A stretch of DNA of 15,319 bases from Lachnospiraceae bacterium UBA7199 (GTDB lineage Bacteria; Bacillota; Clostridia; Lachnospirales; Lachnospiraceae): the NCBI GenBank assembly GCA_002490775.1, contig DKUR01000113.1:1-15319 (forward strand), given 5' to 3'. The notes beneath the pieces were generated by a model that ran no database searches, was not told where the DNA came from, and saw only the letters and a list, made by a program, of their open reading frames with translations. Below, in pieces: positions 5,992-12,504 of this stretch. Positions within the stretch are counted from its first letter, which is position 1. Each line of letters starts with the position of its first letter. A program made the position numbers and the translations under genes.

Positions 5992-7677
5992 ATGGGAGAA
6001 AATTTTCAGAATGTTCTATTTAAACAGTTTCAGGATGTGATCAATACTTTTAACCCATGCATAGATGATTATTTATATATCATGGATATCCAAAATGACT
6101 ATTATTATTTGTCACCTAATGCTTTGGGACGCTTTAATGTTCCTGAGAATCCATTTACTGATGTTATGGAGAATTTGAAAAAGATGATCCATCCGGATGA
6201 TGTGGAGCTTTTGGTGGATGATTTGAATCAGTTACTAAACAAAGAAAAGGATTTTCATAATTTGCAGTACCGTTGGATTGATAAAGAGGGAAAACCTGTC
6301 TGGATCAACTGCAGGGGACGTGTCCTTATGGATGAAAACGGGCAACCAGAGTTTTTAATTGGCTGTGTGAATGAGATTGGAAGCAAGCAGAAAGCAGATA
6401 ATGTGAGCGGGCTTCTTCGTGAGTTTAGCCTGCGGAATGAATTGACTGCACAGAAAGATAAATCTCTTAAGGGTTTTCTTTTAAGACTTGGAATTGATAA
6501 TTTTAAAGAAATCAATGAAAATAAGGGAATGGATTATGGCGATATGATTCTGCAGAAAACAGCAGAATGCATCAAAGCAGTCATTTCCGCCGATCAGACG
6601 CTTTACCGGGTAGTTGCTGATGAATTTGCTGTTGTGGATATGAATGGCAGAGGAATTGAAGATGCCCAAAGAATGTATGGCGAGATACAAAATAAAATAA
6701 AACAGTTTATTAAAAGCAACGGTTACGAAGTGTTCTATACAATTTCCGCAGGGATTTTGGATTTTGGAACATTGAGAGACCAGGAATATAATAATCTGAT
6801 GAAGCTTTCGGAATTTGCTTTAAATGAGGCAAAGAGCAATGGAAAGAATAAATGCTATATTTATGATAGTGCTGATTATGACTCGTTTATTCGCAAAAGA
6901 GAATTGATTCATATTATGCGTCAGGCAGTAAATAATAACTTTAAGGGATTTAAGGCATATTTTCAGCCTATTATGGATATTAACAAACAGTGCCTTTTTA
7001 GTGCAGAAACGCTGCTTCGGTTTTGCACAGAGGAAACAGGTATGATTTCTCCGGCAGAGTTTATTCCTCTTCTGGAAGAAAGTAATCTGATTATACCTGT
7101 AGGAAGATGGGTGTTGTATCAGGCAATGGAAGCATGCAGCCGAATACAGAAAATAATACCAGATTTTAAGGTATCAGTGAATCTTTCCTATATTCAAGTG
7201 CTGCGCAGCGATGTGCTTAATGATATTTTGGAAGGGATTCAAAAATATCAATTGAAAGAGGAAAGTATTTATATTGAGTTGACAGAAAGTGGATTTTTAG
7301 AATCCAATTCATATTTTATTAATTTCTGTGAAGGATTAAAGGCAAACAATATACCTTTAGCGTTAGATGATTTTGGCACAGGGTATTCTAATTTTCATTA
7401 TTTATATAACCTTAATCCCAGCACCATAAAAATTGACAGGTCTTTTACCTTAAAGGCGTTAAACAGTTCCTATGAGTATTCCCTGTTAAGACATATGGTG
7501 GACATGACGCATGATATTGACTTGAAGCTTTGTATAGAGGGAATTGAAACCATACAGGAATTAAATAAAATAAGCGAGATGGGGCCGGATTATATTCAGG
7601 GATTTTATTTCGGAAAGCCTTGTCCGCTGGATGAATTTATAGGGGAATTTGTAGATAAAAATATAGAAAAAAAGTGA
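5992..7677 (+). CDS. PAS-GGDEF(degenerate)-EAL cyclic-di-GMP phosphodiesterase
   Basis: A 561-residue cytoplasmic signalling protein with three domains. A PAS_3-like sensor spans about residues 25-130 (YRWIDKEGKPVWINCRGRVL). The GGDEF-like domain (about 150-295) has lost the signature: RVVADEF at 206-212 replaces RxGGDEF, so cyclase activity is unlikely, though GTP binding or regulation may remain. The EAL domain covers about 305-555 and keeps the expected metal and catalytic residues: Glu339 in AETLLR (ETL instead of EAL), Asn397, Glu429/Glu432, Asp459-Asp460 in DDFGTGYS, Lys480, Glu516 and Gln536. It is therefore probably an active c-di-GMP hydrolase. GAGGTG at 5981-5986 precedes the ATG. 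No transmembrane helix is seen. It is single-gene, with its own promoter and terminator. Confidence 0.94.
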   Translation: MGENFQNVLFKQFQDVINTFNPCIDDYLYIMDIQNDYYYLSPNALGRFNVPENPFTDVMENLKKMIHPDDVELLVDDLNQLLNKEKDFHNLQYRWIDKEGKPVWINCRGRVLMDENGQPEFLIGCVNEIGSKQKADNVSGLLREFSLRNELTAQKDKSLKGFLLRLGIDNFKEINENKGMDYGDMILQKTAECIKAVISADQTLYRVVADEFAVVDMNGRGIEDAQRMYGEIQNKIKQFIKSNGYEVFYTISAGILDFGTLRDQEYNNLMKLSEFALNEAKSNGKNKCYIYDSADYDSFIRKRELIHIMRQAVNNNFKGFKAYFQPIMDINKQCLFSAETLLRFCTEETGMISPAEFIPLLEESNLIIPVGRWVLYQAMEACSRIQKIIPDFKVSVNLSYIQVLRSDVLNDILEGIQKYQLKEESIYIELTESGFLESNSYFINFCEGLKANNIPLALDDFGTGYSNFHYLYNLNPSTIKIDRSFTLKALNSSYEYSLLRHMVDMTHDIDLKLCIEGIETIQELNKISEMGPDYIQGFYFGKPCPLDEFIGEFVDKNIEKK

Positions 7678-7700
7678 TAAATGTAAGGAAATTATTGAAG

Positions 7701-7732
7701 ACAAGCCTGTTAAGTGACAGGCTTGTTTTTTT
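7701..7732 (+). terminator. Terminator of the c-di-GMP gene
   Basis: ACAAGCCTGT, loop TAAGTG, ACAGGCTTGT (7717-7726), then a run of T to 7732. It is a perfect 10-bp stem. Confidence 0.95.
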
Positions 7733-7848
7733 AACATAAGGATGTCTCGCGAAGCGTGTCATTCGTTGTTTAACATAAGGATGTCTCGCGAAGCGTGTCA
7801 TTCGTTGTTTAACATAAGAATGGCTCGCAAAGCGTGTCATTCGTTGTT
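7732..7848 (+). repeat. Three tandem 39-bp hairpin repeats
   Basis: Units 7732-7770, 7771-7809 and 7810-7848 follow each other with no spacer. Units 1 and 2 are identical (GGATG-TCT-CGC-GAA-GCG-TGT-CATTC, the outer stem holding one G-T pair). Unit 3 has GAATG/CATTC, a fully compensated stem, and an AAA loop. The array lies between the terminator of the c-di-GMP gene and the promoter of the AraC-ClpP operon. Without spacers it is not a CRISPR array. Confidence 0.9.
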
Positions 7849-7888
7849 TAAGAAGGCAATTTTTATTAAAACAAACTGCCAGGTAAAA

Positions 7889-7897
7889 TGATATAAT
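7889..7897 (+). promoter_or_regulatory. Extended -10 promoter of the araC-clpP operon
   Basis: TGA-TATAAT (TGn at 7889-7891, -10 at 7892-7897). The -35 position (AAACAA) is poor, which is common with extended -10 elements and would suit activation by a bound factor. The start would be near 7904, giving a very short leader. Confidence 0.6.
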
Positions 7898-7920
7898 GAA
7901 AATGTTTTTAAGAAGGATGG

Positions 7921-8367
7921 ATGGATCAAGAACAGAAGGAGTTGGTTTGTATGGGAGGAAAAACAGTGACAGAGCAGATACTTTCCTATATCGAGAGTCA
8001 TTTGGACAAGGAACTGACATTGGAGAAAATAGCAAAAGAATTAAGTTATTCCAAATTTTATTTATCAAGGCAGTTTAAAAGAAATACAGGAGTGACTTTG
8101 CATAAATATATTCAGGGCAGACGCCTTGCCGAAGCAGCAGAAAAATTAGTGAAAACCAGAAAACCAATCATGGAAATAGCCTTTGAAGCGGGTTATAGTT
8201 CCCAACAGGCATTTACCAAGGCTTTTTGCCATGAATTTATGTGTACGCCGCAGAAATATAGGAAAGACAGAGCCATTACTCAGATACAGAACAAAACCTG
8301 CATGAAGCGAAAAGGCAGATCAGAGTCAAATCTGTATCAGTTTATGAAAGGCAGGGCAGCGGCATGA
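7921..8367 (+). CDS. AraC/XylS-family regulator, DNA-binding domain only
   Basis: A 148-residue protein made of little more than the AraC DNA-binding domain. The first helix-turn-helix is near residues 33-52 (LTLEKIAKELSYSKFYLSRQ), the second near 83-104 (IMEIAFEAGYSSQQAFTKAF), followed by the usual TPQKYR. There is no N-terminal ligand or cupin domain; size and layout are like MarA/SoxS, whose activity is set by amount rather than ligand. The ATG at 7921 is preceded by AAGAAGG at 7910-7916. About 35 basic C-terminal residues follow the domain. Its stop overlaps the start of the ClpP gene (ATGA), so the two are coupled. It may control its own operon or stress genes; that is inference. Confidence 0.92.
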   Translation: MDQEQKELVCMGGKTVTEQILSYIESHLDKELTLEKIAKELSYSKFYLSRQFKRNTGVTLHKYIQGRRLAEAAEKLVKTRKPIMEIAFEAGYSSQQAFTKAFCHEFMCTPQKYRKDRAITQIQNKTCMKRKGRSESNLYQFMKGRAAA

Positions 8368-8966
8368 GTATATTACCTTATGTAGTTGAGCAGACAAGTA
8401 CAGGAGAAAGAAGCTATGATATTTATTCAAGACTCCTTTCTGACAGAATTGTGTTTTTAAGAGAAGAGGTCAGTGATGTGACCGCAGGTATTATCATTGC
8501 TCAGATGCTTTTTTTGGAAGCCCAGAACCCTGAAAAGGATATTCAGCTTTATATCAACAGCCCAGGGGGCTCCATTTCAGCAGGGCTGGCAATTTATGAT
8601 ACTATGCAGTACATTAAATGTGATGTTTCTACAATATGCCTTGGTATGGCAGCCAGCTTTGGAGCATTTTTGCTGGCAGGAGGAAAGAAGGGAAAGCGTA
8701 TGGCGCTCCCAAATGCGGAGATCATGATTCATCAGCCGGCGATTCACGGAAATGGAGTGCAGGGACAGGCAACGGATATTAAAATTGTCTCTGATCATAT
8801 TCAACAAAGTAAAAAAAGGCTGAATCGCATTTTGGCGGAAAATACAGGGAAAACAGAAGAGGAAATAGAAGCCGCAACACAAAGGGATAATTATTTAACT
8901 GCCCAAGAGGCATTAAACTTTGGAATAATAGATAAAATTCTGAAAGAAAGAAGCATCAGCTCATAG
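8364..8966 (+). CDS. clpP: ClpP-family serine protease (paralogue)
   Basis: Proteolytic subunit of a Clp protease: two heptamer rings that degrade proteins fed by a Clp ATPase. At 200 residues it is full length. The catalytic triad is present: Ser98 in GMAASFG, His123 in MIHQP and Asp175 in QRDN. The N-terminal SILPYVVEQTSTGERSYDIYSRLL and the SPGGS motif are typical. After the catalytic His it reads HQPAIHGNGVQGQATDI, about three residues longer than the usual HQPxGGxQGQATDI, in the region next to the active site and ring interface. It is not next to clpX or tig but coupled to an AraC-type regulator, so it is probably a second, regulated ClpP rather than the housekeeping one. The stop codon lies within the terminator stem. 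Confidence 0.95.
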   Translation: MSILPYVVEQTSTGERSYDIYSRLLSDRIVFLREEVSDVTAGIIIAQMLFLEAQNPEKDIQLYINSPGGSISAGLAIYDTMQYIKCDVSTICLGMAASFGAFLLAGGKKGKRMALPNAEIMIHQPAIHGNGVQGQATDIKIVSDHIQQSKKRLNRILAENTGKTEEEIEAATQRDNYLTAQEALNFGIIDKILKERSISS

Positions 8967-8994
8967 GAATCTATGAGTTGGTGTTTCTTTCTTT
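8943..8994 (+). terminator. 23-bp terminator stem containing the clpP stop codon
   Basis: 8943-8965 pairs with 8972-8994 over 23 positions, including three G-T pairs, around the loop GGAATC. The 3' arm ends in TTTCTTTCTTT and the 5' arm begins AAAGAAAGAA. The last codons and the TAG (8964-8966) of the gene form the upper stem and the first loop base. Confidence 0.85.
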
Positions 8995-9003
8995 ATCAGA
9001 GTC

Positions 9004-9012
9004 TGGTATAGT
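9004..9012 (+). promoter_or_regulatory. Possible extended -10 promoter
   Basis: TGG-TATAGT before the YjbR-like gene; no convincing -35. It lies just after the ClpP terminator. Confidence 0.45.
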
Positions 9013-9037
9013 GTAGATTAGCAGGAGGAAAGCATAT

Positions 9038-9424
9038 ATGGCAATACAGGAAAATCAAAGCAGATCTGATTTGTCAGATGGAGAAAAGAGGGGAAATTTT
9101 ACGCTTCGCAGTGATGTGATTACATATTGTCTGACACTGAAAGAGGTATATGAGGATTATCCTTTTCATGATCCTAACTGGTGTGTGATCCGGCATAAAA
9201 AGAGCCGGAAGGTGTTTGCATGGATTTTTGATAAGGATGGTCATGTCTGGATTAATTTAAAGTGCGATCCTAAGTGGCGGGATTTCTGGCGGCAGACTTT
9301 TATTTCCGTACTGCCGGCATATCATTTAAACAAGAAACACTGGAATTCCGTGATACTGGATGGTACCGTACCGGATGTGGAAATTAAGCGGATGATTCTT
9401 GAAAGCTATGATCTGACAATTTGA
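9038..9424 (+). CDS. MmcQ/YjbR-family protein
   Basis: A 128-residue member of the YjbR (CyaY-like fold) family, whose role is not settled although it is often labelled DNA-binding. Typical parts are seen: YPFHDPNWCVIRHKKSRKVFAW, INLKCDPKWRDFWRQ, and the family signature HLNKKHWNSVILDGTVPD near residues 97-114. A good AGGAGG (9021-9026) precedes the ATG. A charged leader of about 25 residues lies before the domain. No membrane helix or signal peptide is present. It has its own likely promoter and is followed by a MATE exporter with a separate promoter, so co-function is not implied. Confidence 0.87.
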   Translation: MAIQENQSRSDLSDGEKRGNFTLRSDVITYCLTLKEVYEDYPFHDPNWCVIRHKKSRKVFAWIFDKDGHVWINLKCDPKWRDFWRQTFISVLPAYHLNKKHWNSVILDGTVPDVEIKRMILESYDLTI

Positions 9425-9454
9425 TAATATGGGAATGAACCTGAAAAAGGGGAC

Positions 9455-9483
9455 TTGGCGAAAGAGTTTAAGGATGATAAAAT
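9455..9483 (+). promoter_or_regulatory. Promoter of the MATE exporter
   Basis: TTGGCG (9455-9460), a 17-bp spacer and TAAAAT (9478-9483) with TG one base upstream. It lies inside the open frame in front of the exporter, which supports the later start at 9582. Confidence 0.7.
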
Positions 9484-9581
9484 CACTTTTAGGCTTATAT
9501 AAGACAGGAATCTTACATCAGATATTTACAACTTGCCAGGAAGGTTCAAATCAGGCAAAAGAAAAATCAGGAGTAGTAATT

Positions 9582-10958
9582 ATGGAGTGGATAAAAAAAT
9601 TTGTTGAGCCAGTAGACATGACGGAAGGGACGCCTTGGAAAAAAATCGTACTCTTTGCAGTACCTATGCTGGTGGGAAATATTGCACAGCAGCTTTACAA
9701 TACAGTAGACAGTGTGGTGGTAGGAAATTATGTGGGAGATAATGCGCTGGCAGCAGTGGGAAGCGCTGGTCCCATTTTGAATCTTCTGATTGTCCTTTTT
9801 ATCGGCATCAGTGTGGGGGCAGGCATTATGGTGTCCCAATATTTTGGCGCCAGAGAAAGGGAAAAGCTGTCAGCAACGATTGGAAATTGTATCACCCTTA
9901 CGGGGATTGCCACGCTGTTTGTAATGGTGGCGGCATCTTTAGTGGCAAGACCTTTGCTGGAGCTTTTGGATACGCCGGAATCAATTATCGACTGGTGTCA
10001 TTCTTATCTGTTGATTCTGTTTATCGGTGTGGGCGGCTTGGCATTTTACAATATTTTAAGTGGTGTACTGCGTGGACTTGGGGATTCTATGTCAGCCCTT
10101 GCGTATCTTTTAGTATCTACGGTAATTAATATTATACTTGACCTTTTGTTTGTGGCAAAACTTGGAATGGGGGTTAACGGTGTAGCTTTGGCTACAGTGA
10201 TTGCGCAGGCGGTTTCTGCGCTGCTTTGTCTGATACGCCTGATGAAAATGAAGGAGCTTTTTGATTTAAAGCTTTCTTATATGAAACTGAAGAAAAAGTA
10301 TACCGGAAAAATTATTCGCTTAGGGCTGCCTTCAGGGATTACCCAGGCAATTTTCTCTATGGCAATGATCGTGGTGCAGTCTCTTACTAACAGTTTTGGA
10401 GAAATGTTTATTGCAGCAAATGTAATTGTCATGCGTGTGGATGGTTTTGCCATGATGCCTAATTTTTCTTTTGGGACAGCGATGACTACTTATGCAGGAC
10501 AGAATGTAGGTGCAAGGCAGGGCGGCAGAGTAGATCAGGGAGCAAAGCAGGGAACGCTGATCGCGGTGGGAACCTCTGCTGTGATCACTGCCTTGATTTT
10601 AATATTTGGCAAGACGCTTATGGGGATCTTTACAACGACGCCGGAACTGGTAGAGTTAAGCCGGAATATGATGGGGATTCTTGCGGTGGGTTATATTGCT
10701 ATGGCGGTAACCCAGAGCCTTTCCGGTGTGATGCGTGGAGCGGGCGACACCATGACGCCTATGTGGATTTCCATTGTCACAACGATCTTTATTCGCGTTC
10801 CCATTGCCTATGGAATTTCTTTCCTTACCAGAACGCCCGAACTTCCTACTGGGAGACAGGAATGTATCTTTATTTCTCTTTTGGCTTCCTGGCTGATAGG
10901 CGCATTGATTACATTTATTTTTTATAAAAGGGGAAAATGGAAAAACAGGGCAGTTTAG
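9582..10958 (+). CDS. MATE-family multidrug/cation antiporter
   Basis: A 458-residue polytopic membrane protein. The start is ATG 9582 (MEWIKKFVEPVDMTEGTPWK), with AGGAG at 9569-9573; the 51 codons open further upstream are not part of the family and contain a promoter. The MatE domain is duplicated: PMLVGNIAQQLYNTVDSVVVG with GDNALAAVG in the first half (about residues 27-62), and a second half starting LGLPSGITQAIFSMAMIVVQ. About 12 membrane helices are expected. Members export cationic drugs or toxic metabolites in exchange for Na+ or H+; the substrate is not known. It is monocistronic between two promoters. No clear terminator is seen before the next promoter. Confidence 0.95.
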   Translation: MEWIKKFVEPVDMTEGTPWKKIVLFAVPMLVGNIAQQLYNTVDSVVVGNYVGDNALAAVGSAGPILNLLIVLFIGISVGAGIMVSQYFGAREREKLSATIGNCITLTGIATLFVMVAASLVARPLLELLDTPESIIDWCHSYLLILFIGVGGLAFYNILSGVLRGLGDSMSALAYLLVSTVINIILDLLFVAKLGMGVNGVALATVIAQAVSALLCLIRLMKMKELFDLKLSYMKLKKKYTGKIIRLGLPSGITQAIFSMAMIVVQSLTNSFGEMFIAANVIVMRVDGFAMMPNFSFGTAMTTYAGQNVGARQGGRVDQGAKQGTLIAVGTSAVITALILIFGKTLMGIFTTTPELVELSRNMMGILAVGYIAMAVTQSLSGVMRGAGDTMTPMWISIVTTIFIRVPIAYGISFLTRTPELPTGRQECIFISLLASWLIGALITFIFYKRGKWKNRAV

Positions 10959-10966
10959 TGAGGAAT

Positions 10967-10996
10967 TTGACGTCCTTTTACCTGCTGTGATAAAAT
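10967..10996 (+). promoter_or_regulatory. Promoter of the MBOAT-SGNH operon
   Basis: TTGACG (10967-10972), an 18-bp spacer and TAAAAT (10991-10996) with TG one base upstream. The leader to the ATG at 11029 is about 26 nt. Confidence 0.75.
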
Positions 10997-11028
10997 GAAT
11001 CAATCTTTATAAATAATGGAGAAGAAGA

Positions 11029-12465
11029 ATGCAAATCGTTTCTATAGAATTTTTATTCTTTTTTATATGTACACTAGTTATTTATTATATGGTACCAGCT
11101 TATTTTAAATGTGCGGTTTTATTGGCAGCCAGTTATCTTTTTTATGGCAGTCAGAATATCTGGTATCTGGTATTTCTTGCCATTGCCACGCTTCTTTCTT
11201 ATGGAAGCGCGCTGTGGATGACGCATATTCAAGATAACCATAAGAAAGTTGTTTTTGTTTTGTCGCTGGTTATGAATTTGTCTGCCCTTGGCTATTTTAA
11301 GTATGCAGGTTTTTTATCGGGAGGGCGGATAAGCAGTCTTCTTCTGCCAGTAGGAATTTCTTTTTACCTTTTTATGTCCTGTGGATATTTAGCGGATGTA
11401 TATCATGGACGGATAATCGCTGAAAAGAATTTGCTCAAATACGCTCTTTTTGTTTCCTTTTTTCCTACAATATTGTCAGGGCCGATTGAACGTGCCGGGA
11501 ATATGCTCCCTCAATTTTCAACGGATAGCTTCAGGCAGATCCGTTTTGATACAAGCCAGATCAGAGATGGGTTTGTGAGGATGCTTTGGGGATATTTCTT
11601 AAAGCTTGTTCTGGCAGACCGGATTTCTATTTTAGTTGATACTGTATACAATTCTCCGGAAAGTTATGGGGGTGCATTGATTTTAGTGACTTCTGTATTA
11701 TATACGTTCCAGATTTATTGCGATTTTGCAGGTTATTCTCACATTGCAATTGGAATTGCAAAGGCGCTTGGAATTCGCGTTATGGAAAATTTCAAATGTC
11801 CTTATCTGGCAAAAAGCATTTCGGATTTTTGGAGAAGATGGCATATTTCACTTTCTTCCTGGTTTCGGGATTATGTCTATATTCCGCTGGGGGGAAACAG
11901 AAAAGGAACTGTGAGAAAATATATCAATATTATGGTGGTATTTCTTTTAAGCGGCTTATGGCATGGCGGTGGGTGGACCTTTATTTTATGGGGCGGCCTG
12001 CATGGAATTTATCAGGTGATTGGTGCAGTTCTAATGCCGATTCGAAGAAAGTTTGCTGATGGATTAAAACTTGATGAACAATCCCGAAGTGTCAGGGCAG
12101 TTAAAGTATTAGTTACTTTTTGTTTAGTCAGCACTGCGTGGATTCTTTTTCGGGTAGAAAATCTGGAAGCTGTTTTTAGGATAGGCAGGCAGCTTCTGCA
12201 TCCTAAGATGTGGGAATTGTTTGATGGAACATTATATATGTTAGGACTTGACAGAGCAAATGTGCTGGTAATGCTTGGCGGACTTATATTACTTGTAATT
12301 GTTGATCTTTTAAATGAGCGTGGAGTCATTATTTCTAAGTGTATTGCCAGAGAACGTCTTTGGATTCGCTGGCCGATTTATATAGCGGCAGTTCTTTTTA
12401 TATTGATATGTGGTATTTGGGGATCTGCATATGATACATCCAGCTTTATTTATTATCAGTTTTAG
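11029..12465 (+). CDS. MBOAT-family O-acyltransferase, AlgI/DltB-like
   Basis: A 478-residue multi-pass membrane acyltransferase that moves acyl (often acetyl) groups across the membrane for transfer to a cell-surface polymer. The family core is seen: WRRWHISLSSWFRDYVYIPL with His272 (268-287), and the catalytic His312 in SGLWHGGGWTFILWG. FFPTILSGPIERAGNMLPQF is also typical. GGAGAAG (11018-11024) precedes the ATG. The next gene, 39 nt downstream, is an SGNH-type hydrolase, the normal partner that completes transfer to the polysaccharide. No dltA/dltC or alginate genes are near, so the acceptor is unknown; a capsule or secondary cell-wall polysaccharide is likely. Confidence 0.95.
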   Translation: MQIVSIEFLFFFICTLVIYYMVPAYFKCAVLLAASYLFYGSQNIWYLVFLAIATLLSYGSALWMTHIQDNHKKVVFVLSLVMNLSALGYFKYAGFLSGGRISSLLLPVGISFYLFMSCGYLADVYHGRIIAEKNLLKYALFVSFFPTILSGPIERAGNMLPQFSTDSFRQIRFDTSQIRDGFVRMLWGYFLKLVLADRISILVDTVYNSPESYGGALILVTSVLYTFQIYCDFAGYSHIAIGIAKALGIRVMENFKCPYLAKSISDFWRRWHISLSSWFRDYVYIPLGGNRKGTVRKYINIMVVFLLSGLWHGGGWTFILWGGLHGIYQVIGAVLMPIRRKFADGLKLDEQSRSVRAVKVLVTFCLVSTAWILFRVENLEAVFRIGRQLLHPKMWELFDGTLYMLGLDRANVLVMLGGLILLVIVDLLNERGVIISKCIARERLWIRWPIYIAAVLFILICGIWGSAYDTSSFIYYQF

Positions 12466-12504
12466 TTAGAGAAGATTTATCAGGAGATATTTTGAGGTAG
12501 GCAG

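Noticed and set aside
7732..7848. Short CRISPR array
   Set aside because: The three repeats adjoin each other without spacers, single copies occur elsewhere, and no cas gene is present.
7637..8068. 143-residue minus-strand frame across the tandem repeats
   Set aside because: The frame is open only because the 39-bp period is a multiple of three; its repeated QRMTRFARHPYVK is the hairpin read as protein. It spans a terminator, the end of the c-di-GMP gene and the AraC start, with no ribosome site.
9429..9581. N-terminal extension of the MATE exporter
   Set aside because: It is not part of the family, contains a good promoter at 9455-9483, and a well-placed AGGAG supports the start at 9582.
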